From: Methanobrevibacter sp.
Lineage (GTDB): Archaea; Methanobacteriota; Methanobacteria; Methanobacteriales; Methanobacteriaceae
Direction of reading: 5' to 3'
NCBI RefSeq assembly: GCF_017427765.1
Contig: NZ_JAFRSC010000005.1
Coordinates: 1-64,000, forward strand
Length of the DNA stretch: 64,000 nucleotides
Positions 35,021-45,100 of this stretch are shown here, in pieces. Both the position numbers and the translations under genes were made by a program. The first letter of the stretch is position 1. Each line of letters opens with the position of its first letter. The notes below the pieces were generated by a model, which worked only from the letters and a program-made list of their open reading frames with translations, was not told the DNA's origin and did not search any database.

Positions 35021-35686
35021 TCATGATATTAGACTATAGCTATTTTCAACTAGTCTAAATAATTCCCCATCACCTATTCTCTCATCCAGTGGAATGGTTA
35101 TCCAGTATTTCTTGTTCATGTGATATCCTTGCAAAATTACCTCACCGTCAATGACTTTGGATGCATTATCATGTTTTAGAACAACTATTTCAATTTCTCC
35201 TTCACCTTCAAGGCCGATTTTTGTTTTGTCAAGTGCAACCAGAAGAGCAAACCATTTATTGTTAAATTTGTTTCTGTAAATGGCATCCTTTGGGAATTTC
35301 TTCCATAGGAACTCCAAATCGCAACCAAACTTATTTTCCACATATTTCATCAATCTTTTTGATTGTGGGAATTTAAAAACATGGGGTCTTGTGCATTTGT
35401 CAATTATGTCTTCAATTATGCTTTCATATTCCATTTTTAATTCTGCTGCAAATCTTCCGATTGGTGTTTTGACATCCACTAAAACATAATCCTCATCTAA
35501 CTCCAAATCAATTACTCTGGCCGTTAAAGTATCATTTTCATAAGTTATTACAGCTTTGAAATTAGGTTGGGAAAGTATTTTTTCAAAAATATAATCATGA
35601 TTGAAACCATAATCAATTAGTTTATCCGGGATTATGATTCTATTTTCCACAAGATTGGACAAATCTCTCATGAAATAATATTTCAA
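35021..35686 (-). CDS. MmcQ/YjbR family protein
   Basis: A 221-residue protein whose C-terminal half matches the YjbR fold: 'NKWFALLVALDKTKIGL', then 'GYHMNKKYWITIPLDERIGDGELFRLVENSYSLI'. The N-terminal 95 residues are an extra region that resembles the first YjbR-like half in two-part family members. The family resembles the CyaY/DNA-binding fold and has no established role. It converges directly with argB, one base apart. Confidence 0.75.
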   Translation of the reverse strand: MKYYFMRDLSNLVENRIIIPDKLIDYGFNHDYIFEKILSQPNFKAVITYENDTLTARVIDLELDEDYVLVDVKTPIGRFAAELKMEYESIIEDIIDKCTRPHVFKFPQSKRLMKYVENKFGCDLEFLWKKFPKDAIYRNKFNNKWFALLVALDKTKIGLEGEGEIEIVVLKHDNASKVIDGEVILQGYHMNKKYWITIPLDERIGDGELFRLVENSYSLIS

Positions 35687-35794
35687 AATTAATATATTTA
35701 ATATTAATTTGGCTTTTACATCAAATAATTTTTGAAAAAATCACCAAAAAATATACTGATTTATATATATATTATTAAAAATTTAACTATAATT

Positions 35795-36382
35795 ATGAAA
35801 GAGTATAGCAGTACTGACGAAAAAATTATCAAAGCTACATTTAAAATTCTTCAAGAGGAAGGTTTTGCTAAGGCAACTACCAAAAAAATAGCTGCCGAAG
35901 CTGGTGTGAATGAAGTAACTATTTTTAGAAATTTTAAAAATAAGAATAATCTGGTTGAATCTACAAAAGATTATTATCTTGACTTATTTATTAATCAGTT
36001 GGAAGAAATCTTTGAGTTTGAAGAGGATCAAGGAATTGAAGAATATCTCAAAATTTCATTTTTCGGTATTTTAAATCTTTCAGATGAAGATTTCAGTATA
36101 CTTAGGGTAGCTATGGAAGAAGTTAGGGAGATTCCTGAGAAAAAAATCTTAATTTCAGATATCACTGATGTAATATTGAATAAATTGGAAGCATTTTTCA
36201 AATTGAAAATAGAAAAAGGCGTAATTCGGGAAGTCAATCCTAAATCATTGGCTATTATGTGCTTTGGTATGTTGTTCCAGTCTGTTATATTGTGGAAAAT
36301 ATATAATCATGACCTTGATTTTGAAACAAATTATTATGCTGATGATTTAATAAATATAATGTTTGAGGGCATAAATCCGTAA
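35795..36382 (+). CDS. TetR/AcrR family transcriptional regulator
   Basis: A 195-residue regulator with an N-terminal helix-turn-helix ('IIKATFKILQEEGFAKATTKKIAAEAGVNEVTIFRNFKNKNNLVE', about residues 9-55, in pieces typical of TetR) and a helical ligand-binding half. The start at 35795 is chosen because a TATA element (TTTATATATATAT near 35760) leaves almost no leader, so the mRNA may be leaderless; the longer frame begins upstream of the promoter. It is followed by a strong terminator. It is a natural candidate for binding the TGTAAGT-N4-ACTTACA sites at 38.7 and 52.5 kb. Confidence 0.85.
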   Translation: MKEYSSTDEKIIKATFKILQEEGFAKATTKKIAAEAGVNEVTIFRNFKNKNNLVESTKDYYLDLFINQLEEIFEFEEDQGIEEYLKISFFGILNLSDEDFSILRVAMEEVREIPEKKILISDITDVILNKLEAFFKLKIEKGVIREVNPKSLAIMCFGMLFQSVILWKIYNHDLDFETNYYADDLINIMFEGINP

Positions 36383-36384
36383 TG

Positions 36385-36420
36385 TTGGCGCTTAAAGAAG
36401 CGCCAATCAACAGATTTTTA
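36385..36420 (+). terminator. Hairpin terminator after the TetR gene
   Basis: A perfect 9-bp stem (TTGGCGCTT at 36385-36393, AAGCGCCAA at 36398-36406) with the loop AAAG, followed at a short distance by a T run. Confidence 0.6.
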
Positions 36421-36485
36421 ACTAAACTAGTTGTATCCATGTTCCATTTCATTTTGTTTACATTCAGTTATTTTAACAACATTAC

Positions 36486-37034
36486 CTAATATTTCTCCAA
36501 ATATGTGAATTCAGGGTTAATTCCATCATAGGTAGCTGAAGTCATTGCTAATCTCATTGATCCTGCTGCACAGCCTCCAAATGCACCACTTAATGCATCA
36601 CTGATTATTAAAGTTGCAGCAAGTGTAGCTCTATCATAGTTTATATCAAATTTGTGTTCTATAATTAATCCTGCGCTGAGTGCACCTATTCCAGCACCTA
36701 CTGCTGCGCCTACTGCAAAACCTGCTACTGGATTTGCTGTAAGGATTCCTGCGGCAATACCTGCACCTATGCTTAATATTGTGCCCCCTATAGTTATCCA
36801 TTTGGTTTTGGTTGCGCTATAACTTTCGGCATAGTGAACAATTCCGGTGCCGTCACTGCAGTCTTTTCCATCAACTATTACTTTACCGCCTTTTCCGTTG
36901 CAGATATTATCTCCTTCGCCGTAAGCATAATTGCCGTGGAATCCGCAGTTGTTTATTCTTAAAGTACCTTGATTGAAGATTGCACCACCGTTTTTCGCAT
37001 AATTGTTTAGGAATGAGCAGTTGTTCAGATGCAT
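36486..37034 (-). pseudogene. Frameshifted C-terminal part of adhesin-like gene
   Basis: These 182 codons continue the beta-helix of the upstream reading frame: 'MHLNNCSFLNNYAKNGGAIFNQGTL' carries on the adhesin repeat pattern that is cut off after 'AAIINTGECI'. The region then ends in a Gly/Ala-rich hydrophobic segment ('IGAGIAAGILTANPVAGFAVG' and beyond, with repeated GxxxG spacing) and a short tail. The two frames are joined by a -1 shift at about 37034-37035; a missing A in a short A run would explain it. Standing alone it lacks a good start or leader. Confidence 0.65.
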
Positions 37035-38623
37035 TCTCCTGTGTTGATAATTGCAGCACCCCAATCCCTCTGAATCATATAATCCATTTTATTGTTTGAG
37101 AGTGTGACTCCGTTTAAGTAATATGTGCCACCTAAATTTTCAATGGCGGTGTTGAATCCATCAACTGTCAAATCGGATATTGAGATTATTTTGCCGTCTT
37201 TAAGTGTTGCAAATTTGATTTCTTCATCACTTTTTGATCCTCCAGTGATTTTGGAGTGGTGTCCGTTGATGTTTAATACATCAAAACCTCTTGAAACTGG
37301 ATTCCAGGTTGCTTTTGAACCAATTGTTAAAGTCTGTTGGAAGTTTATGTTCAATGCTTTTACGACTGATCCTCTTTCACTGGCAGGTATTGAATTTAAA
37401 ATATTATTCAAAACACTGCTGGTAATGGCGACTGCATTGTCATATTGGCTAGAATCCCAAATGTTCACGTTTTTAATTAGCATTTGGCTCATGTGATTTT
37501 GATTTGAGATAAGATTATTGCAAATGTCATTTTGATTTTTCACATTTTGGAAAGTGAAATGTTTTTCGTATATGATTTCATTTTTAAAAATTCTGTGCAC
37601 GACAAATTCGTAGGTATTGTTATTAATGTATCTGCCGTAGAATAGGGTGTTGTTGTCTAAATAGTTTGCTTTACCAGTTACTAATGCTTTGTATAATAAT
37701 GGAACAAGGTCAATTTGGTTTCCATTAAGGTTTGTTCCACATGTTTTGGATAAAACGCTTAAGTCAATATTTGTTTCGCCACCATCGACAATTGGAAGTA
37801 CATTGTTGAATTTGCCGGTTACTTTCCATTGTTTGACGTTAGGTGTCACGTAAATAGCTTCACCAACTATCTTTGATGCACAGTTGATGAATGTTGTATT
37901 CTGAACGGTCATATTTTCGCCTTTGATGTAAATAGCACCTGCTATTTTTTGAGCTGTGTTGTTTTTGAAGTTGGAATTTGTGACTACTCCATTTTTTCCG
38001 TTCCATTCTATTGCTCCGCCCATGACTCCGGAATTTTCACTGATACTACAATTGCTGAGGGTTCCGTCGTTTCCGTTCCAGACAATAGGACTATTGAATT
38101 TATTTTTAAAATGTATTATGGTCAGATTTTTAATTGTAACATTATTGTCGCTTATAAAAAAGTGGTCCATATAGTTTTTACCGTCTATAATGTGGCCGTT
38201 ACCGTCAATAACTACATTGTTTCCCATAATAACGATTGCGTGAATTATGTCTTTTCCATATATGAAATGATAATCTTTATTGAAAGTGTAGGTGCTTCCG
38301 CTTTTGATGAATTTTAATTGATTTTTTAACTCAGTCATTGAACCTGATTGATCTTTTGTTTGATTAATATTTGAATTGTGGTTCGGACTTTTGTTATCAT
38401 TGGTTACGGTTACACTTGTTGGTATGTCTTTTGTTAAATCAACTTTTTCGCTAATTGGTGTTTGGTCGGTTGTAGGTGTATTAACATGATTATTTACAGA
38501 CATGGTGCTGTCTTGATGGGCAATCATGCTTGTATCATTGATGTCAGCAGCATTAACGCATGAAATTGCTATGAAAATAAAAACACATGCTGTTAATAAA
38601 CATATTAAGTTAAATTTTTTCAT
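37025..38623 (-). CDS. Adhesin-like secreted beta-helix protein, N-terminal part (frameshifted)
   Basis: A 532-residue reading frame with a signal peptide (about 1-25, 'LICLLTACVFIFIAISCVNA'), a Ser/Thr/Asn-rich linker and repeated parallel beta-helix turns such as 'NVTIKNLTIIHFKN', 'GTLSNCSISENSGVMGGAIEWNG' and 'GVVTNSNFKNNTAQKIAGAIY'. This is the adhesin-like class abundant in Methanobrevibacter, thought to bind other cells or polysaccharides. It ends early by a frameshift (see 36486-37034); the intact protein would have about 715 residues. Its promoter shares 25 bases with that of the 52.6-kb genes. Confidence 0.8.
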   Translation of the reverse strand: MKKFNLICLLTACVFIFIAISCVNAADINDTSMIAHQDSTMSVNNHVNTPTTDQTPISEKVDLTKDIPTSVTVTNDNKSPNHNSNINQTKDQSGSMTELKNQLKFIKSGSTYTFNKDYHFIYGKDIIHAIVIMGNNVVIDGNGHIIDGKNYMDHFFISDNNVTIKNLTIIHFKNKFNSPIVWNGNDGTLSNCSISENSGVMGGAIEWNGKNGVVTNSNFKNNTAQKIAGAIYIKGENMTVQNTTFINCASKIVGEAIYVTPNVKQWKVTGKFNNVLPIVDGGETNIDLSVLSKTCGTNLNGNQIDLVPLLYKALVTGKANYLDNNTLFYGRYINNNTYEFVVHRIFKNEIIYEKHFTFQNVKNQNDICNNLISNQNHMSQMLIKNVNIWDSSQYDNAVAITSSVLNNILNSIPASERGSVVKALNINFQQTLTIGSKATWNPVSRGFDVLNINGHHSKITGGSKSDEEIKFATLKDGKIISISDLTVDGFNTAIENLGGTYYLNGVTLSNNKMDYMIQRDWGAAIINTGECI

Positions 38624-38712
38624 GATATCAGCCCTCCGTAAGTTATTTTAATGAAATAGGTTCATTTCATTGTTAGTATTTATTAAAAGTACATTATATA
38701 AAGTTTTTCGAA

Positions 38713-38730
38713 TGTAAGTGCTCACTTGCA
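38713..38730 (-). promoter_or_regulatory. TetR-type operator and promoter of the adhesin-like gene
   Basis: An inverted repeat (TGTAAGT-N4-ACTTGCA, 6 of 7 positions symmetrical) directly abuts a BRE/TATA region. Bases 38695-38719 are identical, in inverted orientation, to 52499-52523 before the zinc-ribbon/DUF2207-like genes. The geometry (palindrome, then TTCG, then A-rich BRE and TATATA) is the same at both sites. The 7+7 palindrome with a four-base spacer is typical of TetR-family operators. Confidence 0.65.
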
Positions 38731-38840
38731 TATTAAAATTATAAAAAAAGAATAATGAATTAGTATTATTAAAAAATAATTAATTTATGGGGTCAAAAAA
38801 AGATTTGGATTATATAATGAAATATTTTCGGATATTTTTT

Positions 38841-39473
38841 TCAGTACAATTCATCAATATTTACTTCAATTAACTCGGATACTTCATAATGGCTGGCTGT
38901 TGCGATTTTATAGTTTTTTATATTAAATAGGTTGAATTTTAAGTTTTTATTATCATTTTTAAGTCTGATTGTATCTTCAATTATTATTTCAAAGCTTTTC
39001 AGCTCCAGGTTCATTCCAAGTCCAGTATATTTCATATAACTTTCCTTTAAAACCCAGTATTTGAAAAATTCTTCTGATTTGTTTTTTGCATTCATGATAT
39101 TTTCATATTCGCTGTTGTAAAAATAATGTTTAGCTATGTTTAAATCAATTTCTGGGTCAATATATTCAACATCTACTCCAACTTCCTTATCTGATATTGC
39201 ACACAAAACAATTTTTCCGGAATGGCTTAAATTGAAATGAATGTTTTTATAGTTGGATATGTATGCCTTCCCATATTTTTGGCTTTTAAAGATTGGGTCG
39301 TTGATGTTTTCTTCGCTCAATAATTTTTTTAAAAGAAGATATGCTCCGCAACTAAGTTTTTTATCTTTATCAAATCTGTAAAAATCAATTTTTTCCTGGC
39401 GATTTTTGGAAACTAAGCCGTAAGCTTTTTTTAAATCTAAATTCTCAACATTACAATAAGCTAATCTAATCAT
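38841..39473 (-). CDS. 4'-phosphopantetheinyl transferase, Sfp type
   Basis: A 210-residue PPTase with the Sfp motifs 'FNLSHSGKIVLCAI', 'VGVDVEYID' and 'KYWVLKESYMKYTGLGM'. It transfers phosphopantetheine from CoA to the serine of carrier domains, here most likely the two T domains of the NRPS. It overlaps the phosphatase gene by four bases (ATGA) and is the last gene of the operon running away from the NRPS. Confidence 0.92.
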   Translation of the reverse strand: MIRLAYCNVENLDLKKAYGLVSKNRQEKIDFYRFDKDKKLSCGAYLLLKKLLSEENINDPIFKSQKYGKAYISNYKNIHFNLSHSGKIVLCAISDKEVGVDVEYIDPEIDLNIAKHYFYNSEYENIMNAKNKSEEFFKYWVLKESYMKYTGLGMNLELKSFEIIIEDTIRLKNDNKNLKFNLFNIKNYKIATASHYEVSELIEVNIDELY

Positions 39474-41344
39474 TTTATCCTTAAGTATAATAATGTCATA
39501 TCATCAAATTGTTCTGCATCTTTAGTAAAATTATGGATGTCCTTTAATAACGGTCTGATTGGATCGACTTCACCTTCAAATTCGTCGAAGAAGTTTAAAA
39601 GTCTGTCCTCACCGTACATTTTATCATCTTCATTGTTTGCATCGGTTATTCCATCGGTATATAATACTATTTCATCTTCCAAAATAATCTCTTCCAATAC
39701 ATAGTCAAAGTCTTCCATAATTCCTAAGACGATTCCAGTATCAATTTCTAAATATTTAAATTTACCATCTTCTTTTATTAATGGAGGATTGTGTCCGGCA
39801 TTGGAAAATGTTAATTTTTTAGTTGTTCGGTTGTAGATTCCAAGCCACAATGTTAAAAACATTGATTCGGAATTTTTTTCACACAGCTGATTGTTGAGCA
39901 GGCGTAAAACTTTTGACGGATCTTGATAATGATATAATATCTGTCTGATGATTACCTGTGTAATCATTGCAATAATTGCTGCTGGAACTCCTTTACCTGA
40001 TGCGTCTCCAATTACGATGGCTAAATTGTCATCATCTATCATGTAGTAGTCAAAGAAGTCTCCTCCAACTTCTCTTGCAGGTTGGGAATAACCATTAACT
40101 TTGAAATCATCAGTTTCGATTGATTTGGTTGGCAAGTTTGCGGCCTGAATTTTTGTTGCAATATCAAGTTCAGCTTTTATGCGCTCCTTTTCACCTTCAA
40201 TTTTATGGATATTCTCAATATAATTATTGTTGTGTTCAATCAGTTCGGTGTATGAAAGGGCGAGTGTTCCGATTTCATTTTGCTCATTGATGTATTTGGA
40301 ATAGATTTCCACCAAACCTTCACTTTCTATTTTTTCATTTTCATTAATGAATCCTTCGATTTCAGAAAATGCCAAAATCGGTTTCATTACCTTATTTTCA
40401 ATATATCTTAAAATCAGGAGTCCTGGAATAAAGAATAAAATTATGATTGTATCAGTAAGTATAAGTGCAGGCATTAAAATTAAGTAGATGTTGTCATTAT
40501 CTAGATGTGTTATAAAATTAAGACTTAAAAAAGAAATTACCAGTCCCATGATGGCAATTACTAATGTTATTATGAGAAAATTTTTTATAATCTTTTCTGT
40601 TATTGTATTTTCAACGTTTGGCTGAATTTCATCTACAAAAGGTTTTGTCAGATAACCGAATAATAAACTTCCAGTCAGTATTAGTTCCCCAAGCAGAATG
40701 TTTTCATTTACATTCAGGACAAAGGAAATTACTGTGAAAATGGTTACTATCATTAATGAACAAAATAATATTTTATATAACTTTTTGTTAACTTTCTTTT
40801 TGGATATTTTTGGAGTTTCTATAAAATCGATTTTTTTAGAAATCCAAATGAATAGTATTCCAAAGATAAATCCTATATTAATAAAGTTCATAAAATAAAC
40901 GACGGAAACATATTCGTCTATTTCATGGCCGATAATAAATCCCATTAAAGTCCCATGCACCGCAGAATAAATAAGTCCGCATATTATCATGATTAATGAA
41001 AACATACCAAGATGGTACATGTTATCTAATGAGGGTTTTGTAATTTTATCAGTTCTAAAGCCAGTGTACCAAAGTTTGTATGCCAAATAGGAAATTCCAA
41101 AAGTAAAAATGGCTGAAGGAAGTATTTCAATAAGTGTAAATCCATCCAATAAATCCAGTATAATATTTGCTGATACTGCACCTAAAGCACCATAAGGTCC
41201 GAATAACAAACCTAAAACAAATAATAATCCCACATGAGGACTTTGTATCCCAAGGCTCCAAAACATGTCTGGAGAAAGCGCATAATGAAGCAATATCATT
41301 ATTGCAAATGATATGCCTATTTTTTTCAGTTTGGATTTCATCAT
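39470..41344 (-). CDS. Membrane-bound SpoIIE-family (PP2C-type) serine phosphatase
   Basis: A 624-residue protein. The N-terminal 310 residues form about eight to ten transmembrane helices, then comes a HAMP-like and coiled-coil linker (about 310-395). The catalytic domain begins 'IATKIQAANLP' and has the metal-binding acids intact: 'EVGGDFFDYY', 'GDASGKGVPAA', 'LYTDGITDA' and 'FDDMTLLY'. In bacteria such proteins (RsbU, SpoIIE) dephosphorylate STAS antagonists. Here the phospho-STAS substrate is encoded two genes upstream. The membrane part would sense an outside signal. Confidence 0.9.
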   Translation of the reverse strand: MMKSKLKKIGISFAIMILLHYALSPDMFWSLGIQSPHVGLLFVLGLLFGPYGALGAVSANIILDLLDGFTLIEILPSAIFTFGISYLAYKLWYTGFRTDKITKPSLDNMYHLGMFSLIMIICGLIYSAVHGTLMGFIIGHEIDEYVSVVYFMNFINIGFIFGILFIWISKKIDFIETPKISKKKVNKKLYKILFCSLMIVTIFTVISFVLNVNENILLGELILTGSLLFGYLTKPFVDEIQPNVENTITEKIIKNFLIITLVIAIMGLVISFLSLNFITHLDNDNIYLILMPALILTDTIIILFFIPGLLILRYIENKVMKPILAFSEIEGFINENEKIESEGLVEIYSKYINEQNEIGTLALSYTELIEHNNNYIENIHKIEGEKERIKAELDIATKIQAANLPTKSIETDDFKVNGYSQPAREVGGDFFDYYMIDDDNLAIVIGDASGKGVPAAIIAMITQVIIRQILYHYQDPSKVLRLLNNQLCEKNSESMFLTLWLGIYNRTTKKLTFSNAGHNPPLIKEDGKFKYLEIDTGIVLGIMEDFDYVLEEIILEDEIVLYTDGITDANNEDDKMYGEDRLLNFFDEFEGEVDPIRPLLKDIHNFTKDAEQFDDMTLLYLRIK

Positions 41345-41718
41345 TCCACTTTTTTAATTATCTTCAAGTGATTTTCACCATTCATATAATGGTAATCAAG
41401 TTCATCAGCTATTTCTTTAGTTAAAAAAATGCCTAAACCTCCAATTTGGGCTTCGTCAAGATTGTTTGGAGGATTCGGATTTTCTTTTAAAAGAGGATTA
41501 AATTCTATTCCGTTGTCAATAAACTCTAAAATCAATGTTGGTTTTTCATATTCAACATTAACTGTAATGAATTCTGTATTTGAGTAATGGACTATATTGA
41601 CGAATATCTCTTCAACAATGAAATTGACTTGAAGGTTTTCTTCGGGAAGTTCATTTAAAATAAACTCATTTAAAACATATAATTCGTTTAATTCTGGTTT
41701 CAGAGTAATTGAATTCAT
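41341..41718 (-). CDS. RsbW-like serine kinase / HATPase domain protein
   Basis: A 125-residue GHKL ATPase of the anti-sigma-factor type. The N box 'EEIFVNIVHYS', G1 box 'DNGIEFNPL' and G2 box 'GGLGIFLTKEIADEL' are all present. In bacteria RsbW and SpoIIAB phosphorylate a STAS partner and sequester a sigma factor; archaea have no sigma factors. It overlaps both neighbours by four bases (ATGA), showing tight translational coupling. Confidence 0.88.
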   Translation of the reverse strand: MNSITLKPELNELYVLNEFILNELPEENLQVNFIVEEIFVNIVHYSNTEFITVNVEYEKPTLILEFIDNGIEFNPLLKENPNPPNNLDEAQIGGLGIFLTKEIADELDYHYMNGENHLKIIKKVE

Positions 41719-42014
41719 TCTATCTTCAGGATTTTGTCAAAACCAGACATTCTGAATATTTCATTAACAGCATCATTAACATTTTTAATAATAAACGGAA
41801 TATCGTCTGCTTTTAATTTCTTTTGGGTGGCAATTAAAACTCTTAGTCCTGCACTTGAAATGTATTCCAAGTCAGTAAAATCAATTATCAAAGAATCAAA
41901 ATTGCCTAACTCTTCATTAATTTCATTATCCAACTCTTTAGAAGTAATTGTATCAATACGACCATCAACAGATAATGTTAATTCTTTTTCATTATAATTT
42001 TTAATAATATTCAT
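41715..42014 (-). CDS. STAS-domain protein (anti-sigma-factor antagonist, RsbV-like)
   Basis: A 99-residue STAS protein: 'LTLSVDGRIDTITSKELDNEI', 'LIIDFTDLEYISSAGLRVLIATQ'. The Ser in 'SSAGLR' is the phosphorylation site of the family. It is the first gene of a four-gene operon (STAS, kinase, phosphatase, PPTase) divergent from the NRPS; the 97-bp spacer must hold both promoters. Confidence 0.9.
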   Translation of the reverse strand: MNIIKNYNEKELTLSVDGRIDTITSKELDNEINEELGNFDSLIIDFTDLEYISSAGLRVLIATQKKLKADDIPFIIKNVNDAVNEIFRMSGFDKILKIE

Positions 42015-42111
42015 GATAATCCCTAATACTATTTTAGTTTTATATTAATTTTAAATATTTTGTTTAATATAAATATAATTAGTTTTAAAATTAAAAAACA
42101 GGGGTATTGGA

Positions 42112-45100
42112 ATGAATTTATTTGATTTATCTTCGTCTCAGAAAATGTTGTTGTTTTCTGAAATAAATAATCCTCACAATGACTCATTTTATCTGAAATT
42201 TAGAAAAGATTATGATTTTGAGGATTTTGAAAATGTAAAAATGGCTGTTGAATTTATTTGCCAGAATTATTTGAATTTGCAAATCAAACATGATGAGTCA
42301 GGGGACTTTAAACAATATTATACTGATGGAGAGGTGAATGTTGAAACATTCGATGTTTCAGATAACATTGATGAATTTATCAAAGATTATCTGGAAAACC
42401 CCTTTGATGATACCTTTGATTGCCCACTATACAAATGGGCCATTTTAAAAAATGATTCCTCATGCATTCTTATTGGGGTTGTCCAGCATATACTGCTTGA
42501 TGGAACTTCACTTTATTCAATCGTTCCAAGGGAAATTGAAAAATACATTGAAGCTCAAAAAAACAATGCCGAATATGTTCCAATAGATTATTCATATGAA
42601 ACATATGTAAATGCTGAATTGGATTATTTGAAATCCGATGAAGCCAGTGATGATAAGAAATATTGGCTTGATACATTAAAGGATTATTCACAGGATTGGT
42701 ATTCATTTGATGATTCGCAACTTGGATACTTTGAAGTCCTTTTGGATAAGGCCCCAGATTTGGGATATTCCCCTTTTGTCACTGCATTGGCACTTAATTT
42801 TTTATACCTCTCAAAATCCAAAAAAGACAATGAACAGTTTAAAGACATTGTACTGAATACCTCCGTTCACGGAAGATACTTTAATCAGGATGATGCACTT
42901 GGAATGTTTGTAAACACAATTCCATTAAGACTTGAATATGATGAGGATTTAACATTTGAGGAATTGCTTGAATATTCAAAATCCGTTTTAAAAGAGGGTT
43001 TATCTCATGCAAAACTGCAGTTCAGTGAGTACACAACAGATTTGAGAAATGTCGGAATTGATCCTGATTGCATTTCCATGATTTCAATTGTTTCAAATTC
43101 CACAGATTATGATTCAAAATTCCTAACACTACAAAAGGACATCAAATTCCCACTTCACTTCAGAATAAACAAGAACTATTCGGATGAAAAAGGATTGCAA
43201 TCAATATTTATAGAATATGACAAATCCTGTTTCAGCTCAAATGAAATAGATGCAATGGCTTCAGGACTTAAAAGTTTGGTAAAACAAGTCAGTAAAGATT
43301 CATCTAAAAAATGCAGGGATTATGATGTTAATGTAGTTGAGTTTTTCAAGGCAGAAAATTACTACAATAATCTAATCAACTCGTTTGATAATCCAACCGC
43401 CATTTCACCTGACGTGAGCGGTGATGAAGTAAACTATAAAATAATATCAAAACCAATAGACATAGATAAATTAAAAAATCTTGCCAATCAATACCGTTTA
43501 TCAAAAGAAAAGCTATTGCTTGCAACATTCTTATTTAATCTTGTTAAATTTTCATTTTCAAAAGACATTCTGATTGCATACAATCGTGTTGCGGCAGGAT
43601 ATCACTTTAACACCGACCTTTCTGTTCGTGAGTTTTTGGATGATTTCAAACAATCATTTGAAGAATATAAGAATTATCCGCTTTTAAACAATCGAAAATT
43701 AGACTTTGAAAGTGAAATATTATTCTTTGAAGATGAGTATGATGTCAAAGACTATAAGCTGGTATTCAATTTTGAAAGCGGTAAGATTAACATTAGCTAT
43801 GATGAATCATTCTATTCAAAAGAACTGATGGATGAATTCCTTAAAGCAATGGATGTTTTATTTGACAAGTTCTCATCAGAGGACGAATTGCTTAAAGATA
43901 TTTCCATCTGTGAGACTTTGGAATTGGATGAAGACTTTGAAATTAAACTTGCAAACGAAGGAATTATAAACAGAATATTTGAAAACATCGCTATTGAAAA
44001 TCCGGATAAAACAATTCTCTATGCAGAAGACGGTGATTTGACTTATGATGAGATAAACAAAAAAGCAAATAAGATTGCCAACGCTTTAATCAAAAGAGGA
44101 GTCGATGTTGAAGACAGAGTAATGTTTATGATGAGAAGAAACAGCGATTTGATTGCCGCTGTTTTTGGTATCATCAAAGCTGGAGCAGCATTCATTCCAA
44201 TCGACCCTAATTACCCGAAAAACAGAATCAACCAAATCCTTGAAGACAGTGATTCCAAATTTGTCATCACCTCATCAGAAATTGAATATGACGGCTCAAA
44301 CAGAATCAATGTTGACGAACTGCTCAAAGAAGATGATGATTCCAATCCTGATGTTAATTTGACTCCTGACAATTTATGTTTCTTAATTTACACTTCAGGA
44401 TCAACCGGAAAACCAAAAGGCGTGATGATTACCCATAGGGGAATTTCAAACTATATTGCCAATGTGGAGGAAAATGTTCCAATTTATGAGTTGAATCATA
44501 AGTGCAATAAGTTCATTTCAATTTCCACCGTTTCATTCATTGTATTTTTAAGGGAAATCTTCGGTACAATATTGAATGGTCTGCCGGTAGTGTTCGCTAA
44601 TGATGAACAGGCCATTGATCCTTTGCAACTGGTTGAACTATTCAAAACAACTGATGCTGAAGGTTTTGGTTCAACACCGACAAGACTGCTCGAATACTTG
44701 CAGTTAGAAGAGATTCAGGAAGTTGTCGGCAACTGCAATGTTATTGTTGTGGGAGGTGAAGGATTCCCACCAGTACTATTTGACAGGCTGTCAAAATATA
44801 CTACAGCAGACATCTACAACTCATACGGACCGACAGAAGTAACAATAGCATCACATTATAAGCTAATTGATTCTCCTAAAGTTACTGCAGGATGGAAAAT
44901 GCTGAATGTAGTGGATAAGGTTATGGATATTGACGGAAATCAGTTACCTCCATATGCATCCGGTGAAATCTATGTAGGTGGTGCCGGAATAGCCAGAGGA
45001 TATTTGAACAATCCGGAACAGACTGAAAAGGTATTCATGCAATTAAATAATATTGCCTACTATAACACTGGAGATTTAGGTAAAAAAGACTATGATGGAG

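Noticed and set aside
37025..37064. Programmed -1 frameshift between the two adhesin frames.
   Set aside because: There is no heptameric slippery sequence or downstream structure; a one-base deletion is simpler.
42470..42500. Inactive first condensation domain because the HHxxxDG motif reads QHILLDG.
   Set aside because: The second His is the catalytic one in this family and is kept, as are Asp and Gly, so activity is still plausible.
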